DNA from: an uncultured Colwellia sp.
GTDB taxonomy: Bacteria > Pseudomonadota > Gammaproteobacteria > Enterobacterales > Alteromonadaceae
Reading direction: 5' to 3'
DNA: 8,828 bases
Assembly (NCBI GenBank): GCA_913020705.1
Contig: CAJWBY010000176.1
Location: forward strand, 1 to 8,828
The position numbers and the translations under genes were made by a program. The notes beneath the pieces are model-generated. The model saw only the letters and a program-made list of their open reading frames with translations. It had not been told where the DNA came from and made no database searches. Shown piece by piece: positions 6,366-8,828 of the stretch (position 1 is the first letter of the stretch; each line of letters opens with the position of its first letter).

Positions 6366-7859
6366 ATGAGTAAGGAAATATTACTGGTTGTAGATGCCGT
6401 ATCTAACGAAAAAGCATTGCCACGTGAAAGTATTTTTGAAGCAATGGAAACCGCTTTAGAAACAGCAACAAAGAAAAAATATGAAGGTGACATTATAGTA
6501 CGAGTTGCTATTGACCGTTCAAATGGTGAATTTGATACTTTCCGTCGATGGTTAGTTGTTGCCGATGACGCAGTAGCAGAAAATCCATTTGCAGAAATGA
6601 GTTTGTCAGCAGCACAATACGATAACGAAGAACTCCAGCTTGGCGACTACGTTGAAGATCAAATTGAATCAGTTAAATTTGACCGTGTAACAACGCAAAC
6701 TGCAAAACAAGTTATTGTACAGAAAATTCGTGAAGCTGAACGTGCACTTATTGTTGAAGCTTACCAAGAACAAATTGGCGAACTTGTTACGGGTGTTGTG
6801 AAAAAAGCGAGCCGTGATAGCATTATTATTGATTTAGGTAATAACGCAGAAGCCGTTATTTATCGCGATGATATGTTACCTCGTGAAACATTCCGTCCAG
6901 GTGACCGTATTCGTGGTTTGTTATACGAAATAAAGACAGAAACTCGCGGCGCACAGTTATTAGTTACACGTTCTAAGCCTGAGATGTTAATTGAACTTTT
7001 CCGTGTTGAAGTACCGGAAATTGGCGAAGAAATGTTAGAAATTAAAGGTGGTGCTCGAGATCCGGGTTCACGCGCTAAAATTTCAGTAAAATCTAACGAC
7101 AAACGTATCGATCCAGTGGGTGCTTGTGTTGGTATGCGTGGTTCACGTGTACAGGCTGTATCAACTGAACTTGGCGGTGAACGTGTTGATATCGTTTTAT
7201 ATGATGATAATCCTGCTCAATACGTAATCAATGCTATGGCTCCAGCCGAAGTTGCATCAATCATCGTTGATGAAGATAAAGGCACGATGGATATAGCGGT
7301 TGAAGAAGGAAACTTAGCAATGGCGATTGGCCGTAGTGGTCAAAATATCCGTTTAGCTAGCCAATTAACTGGCTGGGAACTAAACGTGATGACTGTTGCT
7401 GACATGAATGAAAAACATCAAGCTGAAAACGATAAAGTTATTTCTTTATTCACTGATAACCTAGATATCGATGACGATTTCGCTAATTTATTAGCTGAAG
7501 AAGGTTTTGCTACGTTAGAAGAAATTGCCTACGTACCAGCGGCTGAGATGTTAGAAATTGACGGTATGGACGAAGATATTGTTGAAACACTTCGTGAACG
7601 TGCAAAAGAAGCGTTAACAACTAAAGCATTAGCGAGTGAAGAATCACTTGAAAATGCAGAACCAGCAGCTGATTTATTAGCACTTGATGGTTTAGAACGT
7701 CACTTAGCGTTCGTATTAGCAAGTCGTGGTGTAATTACCCTTGAAGATTTAGCTGAACAAGGCGTTGATGAAATTGCCGATATTGAAGAATTAGATGAAA
7801 CCAAAGCGGGCGAGTTAATTATGGCTGCTCGTAATATTTGTTGGTTTAACGAAGAATAA
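6366..7859 (+). CDS. nusA: Transcription termination/antitermination factor NusA
   Basis: NusA binds RNA polymerase and nascent RNA and controls pausing, intrinsic and Rho termination, and antitermination. The 497 residues match E. coli NusA (495). In order there are the RNA-polymerase-binding N-terminal domain (1 to about 130), an S1 domain (about 137-202, beginning G-E-L-V-T-G-V-V), KH1 with G-M-R-G at 256-259 and KH2 with G-R-S-G at 322-325. Two acidic repeats follow at about 366-425 and 437-497; these are found in gammaproteobacterial NusA and contact the alpha subunit or lambda N. The ATG has AAGG (6353-6356) nine bases upstream. infB starts 20 bases after the stop. No key motif is missing. 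In E. coli NusA represses its own operon, which is relevant to the terminators ahead of rimP. Confidence 0.98.
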   Translation: MSKEILLVVDAVSNEKALPRESIFEAMETALETATKKKYEGDIIVRVAIDRSNGEFDTFRRWLVVADDAVAENPFAEMSLSAAQYDNEELQLGDYVEDQIESVKFDRVTTQTAKQVIVQKIREAERALIVEAYQEQIGELVTGVVKKASRDSIIIDLGNNAEAVIYRDDMLPRETFRPGDRIRGLLYEIKTETRGAQLLVTRSKPEMLIELFRVEVPEIGEEMLEIKGGARDPGSRAKISVKSNDKRIDPVGACVGMRGSRVQAVSTELGGERVDIVLYDDNPAQYVINAMAPAEVASIIVDEDKGTMDIAVEEGNLAMAIGRSGQNIRLASQLTGWELNVMTVADMNEKHQAENDKVISLFTDNLDIDDDFANLLAEEGFATLEEIAYVPAAEMLEIDGMDEDIVETLRERAKEALTTKALASEESLENAEPAADLLALDGLERHLAFVLASRGVITLEDLAEQGVDEIADIEELDETKAGELIMAARNICWFNEE

Positions 7860-7879
7860 TCCCCGGGAGAATATAATAG

Positions 7880-8828
7880 ATGTCTAACACAACTGTAGCA
7901 GAACTTGCTCAAGAAATTGGTACACCGGTGGATCGCTTAATTAGCCAATTGGCTGATTCTGGCGTGAATAAATCGGCAACTGATTCTGTATCACAAGATG
8001 AAAAAGAATCTTTGCTAGAACATTTGAAAAAGCAGCATGGCGACGACTCAACAGCCGCACCTAAAAAAATGACGCTTAATCGTAAATCTAAATCAACGTT
8101 AACGATGGGACATGGCAGCAAAGCTAAGTCTATTAATGTTGAAGTACGTAAAAAGCGTACTTACGTTAAACGTAGCGAAGTTGAAGAACAACAGCAAGCT
8201 GAAGCTGAAGCAAAAGCTGCAGCAGAGCTGGAGTTTGCTGCTAAAGCAGCAGCTGAAGCGAAAGCAGTTGCTGAAGCGAAAGCAGTTGCTGATGCTAAAG
8301 AAGCTGAGAACGCAAAAGCAGTAGCAGCAGCTAAAGCTGAAGCTGAAGCTGAGCGTAAAGCCGCTGCTAAAGTTGAAGCAGAAGCTAAAGCGAAGCAAGC
8401 AGCCGTAGCTAAAGCAAAAAATATTGAAGAAGCTCCTGTAAAAGTTGCAGAAAGTGAAGAAGCTAAAAAAATTCGTCTTGCTCAAGAAGCTGAAACAAAA
8501 GCTAGACTTGAAGAAGAAGCTAAAGAAGCAACAGCCGCAGCTAAAAAATTAGCAGAAGAAAATGAAGCGCGTTGGAAAGAGCAAGAAGCTGAACGAAAAG
8601 CAAAAGAAAAAGAGGTTGTTCATTTAACGTCTTCTAAATACGCACAAGAAGCAGAAGATAAAAGTGATTCTGCGGACGAAAGTGGTCGCCGTCGTAAGAA
8701 GAAAAAAGCGCCTGCTGACCGAAATGCACGTGGTCGTAATAATGGCCGTGGTAAAGGTAAAACATTATCTTCACCAGATAGTTTAAAACATGGTTTTACT
8801 AAACCGGTTGAAACTAAAGTTCAAGATA
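7880..8828 (+). CDS. infB: Translation initiation factor IF-2, N-terminal part, cut by the window edge
   Basis: The reading frame is open from ATG 7880 to the window end (316 full codons). IF-2 is the GTPase that brings initiator fMet-tRNA to the 30S subunit and promotes subunit joining. Present here are the small N-terminal IF2 domain (about 1-55, [11 protein letters not shown]), the [11 protein letters not shown] motif (from residue 63) and [10 protein letters not shown] (about 88-97). A long Ala/Glu/Lys-rich, probably helical linker follows (about 98-250), then a basic Arg/Gly/Lys stretch (about 270-297) and H-G-F-T-K-P, which precedes the second IF2 N domain in E. coli. The GTPase domain lies beyond the window. 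GGGAGA (7865-7870) nine bases upstream is a good Shine-Dalgarno. Translation is probably coupled to nusA. Confidence 0.97.
   Translation, partial: MSNTTVAELAQEIGTPVDRLISQLADSGVNKSATDSVSQDEKESLLEHLKKQHGDDSTAAPKKMTLNRKSKSTLTMGHGSKAKSINVEVRKKRTYVKRSEVEEQQQAEAEAKAAAELEFAAKAAAEAKAVAEAKAVADAKEAENAKAVAAAKAEAEAERKAAAKVEAEAKAKQAAVAKAKNIEEAPVKVAESEEAKKIRLAQEAETKARLEEEAKEATAAAKKLAEENEARWKEQEAERKAKEKEVVHLTSSKYAQEAEDKSDSADESGRRRKKKKAPADRNARGRNNGRGKGKTLSSPDSLKHGFTKPVETKVQD
8252..8287 (+). repeat. 18-bp tandem duplication in the infB linker
   Basis: GCTGAAGCGAAAGCAGTT occurs twice in perfect tandem (8252-8269 and 8270-8287), coding A-E-A-K-A-V twice (residues 125-136). A diverged third copy follows from 8288. 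The duplication is in frame and lies within the low-complexity linker. Confidence 0.85.

Noticed and set aside
8099..8485. 128-codon minus-strand ORF, Phe/Cys/Ser-rich
   Set aside because: It is the antisense shadow of the Ala/Glu/Lys-rich infB linker. Low-complexity coding DNA often gives such open frames.

Overview
The window looks like chromosomal housekeeping DNA from a low-GC marine gammaproteobacterium, most likely Alteromonadales and close to Colwellia. This rests on AT-rich codon use, protein sequences close to Vibrio/Shewanella/E. coli homologues, and the rsxABCD and rimP-nusA-infB gene orders. No sequence search was run, so the genus is an inference. I see no phage, insertion sequence, CRISPR array, rRNA or intact tRNA.

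Left part (1-3296, minus strand): the rsx (rnf) operon in the order rsxA-rsxB-rsxC-rsxD, with only the first five codons of rsxD inside the window. It encodes the membrane-bound Rnf/Rsx electron-transfer complex. The genes are tightly packed: rsxA and rsxB overlap by one base, rsxB and rsxC are 10 nt apart, and rsxC and rsxD are 4 nt apart. A very good sigma70-type promoter lies just upstream of rsxA. RsxC carries a long Ala/Lys-rich tail with 147-bp DNA repeats.

Middle (3453-5321, minus strand): one gene for a two-pass membrane protein with degenerate GGDEF and EAL domains. It resembles CsrD/MshH, the RNase E specificity factor that promotes turnover of Csr small RNAs. It has its own likely extended -10 promoter.

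Divergent intergenic region (5322-5801): about 480 bp without a gene. On the plus strand it holds a near-consensus promoter with a GC-rich discriminator like those of tRNA/rRNA operons. About 150 nt of untranslated sequence follow, then two intrinsic terminators in tandem, then rimP. In E. coli the initiator tRNA gene metY precedes rimP, but no tRNA is visible here. The arrangement may be a tRNA-operon relic, an attenuator leader, or a small-RNA gene.

Right part (5802-8828, plus strand): rimP (TTG start), nusA and the first 316 codons of infB, the conserved operon for 30S maturation, transcription elongation/termination and translation initiation. The most interesting points are the promoter/terminator leader of rimP, the repeats in rsxC, and the lack of any internal in-frame start codon in the infB segment where E. 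coli makes shorter IF2 forms. I do not see a wholly new biological system.
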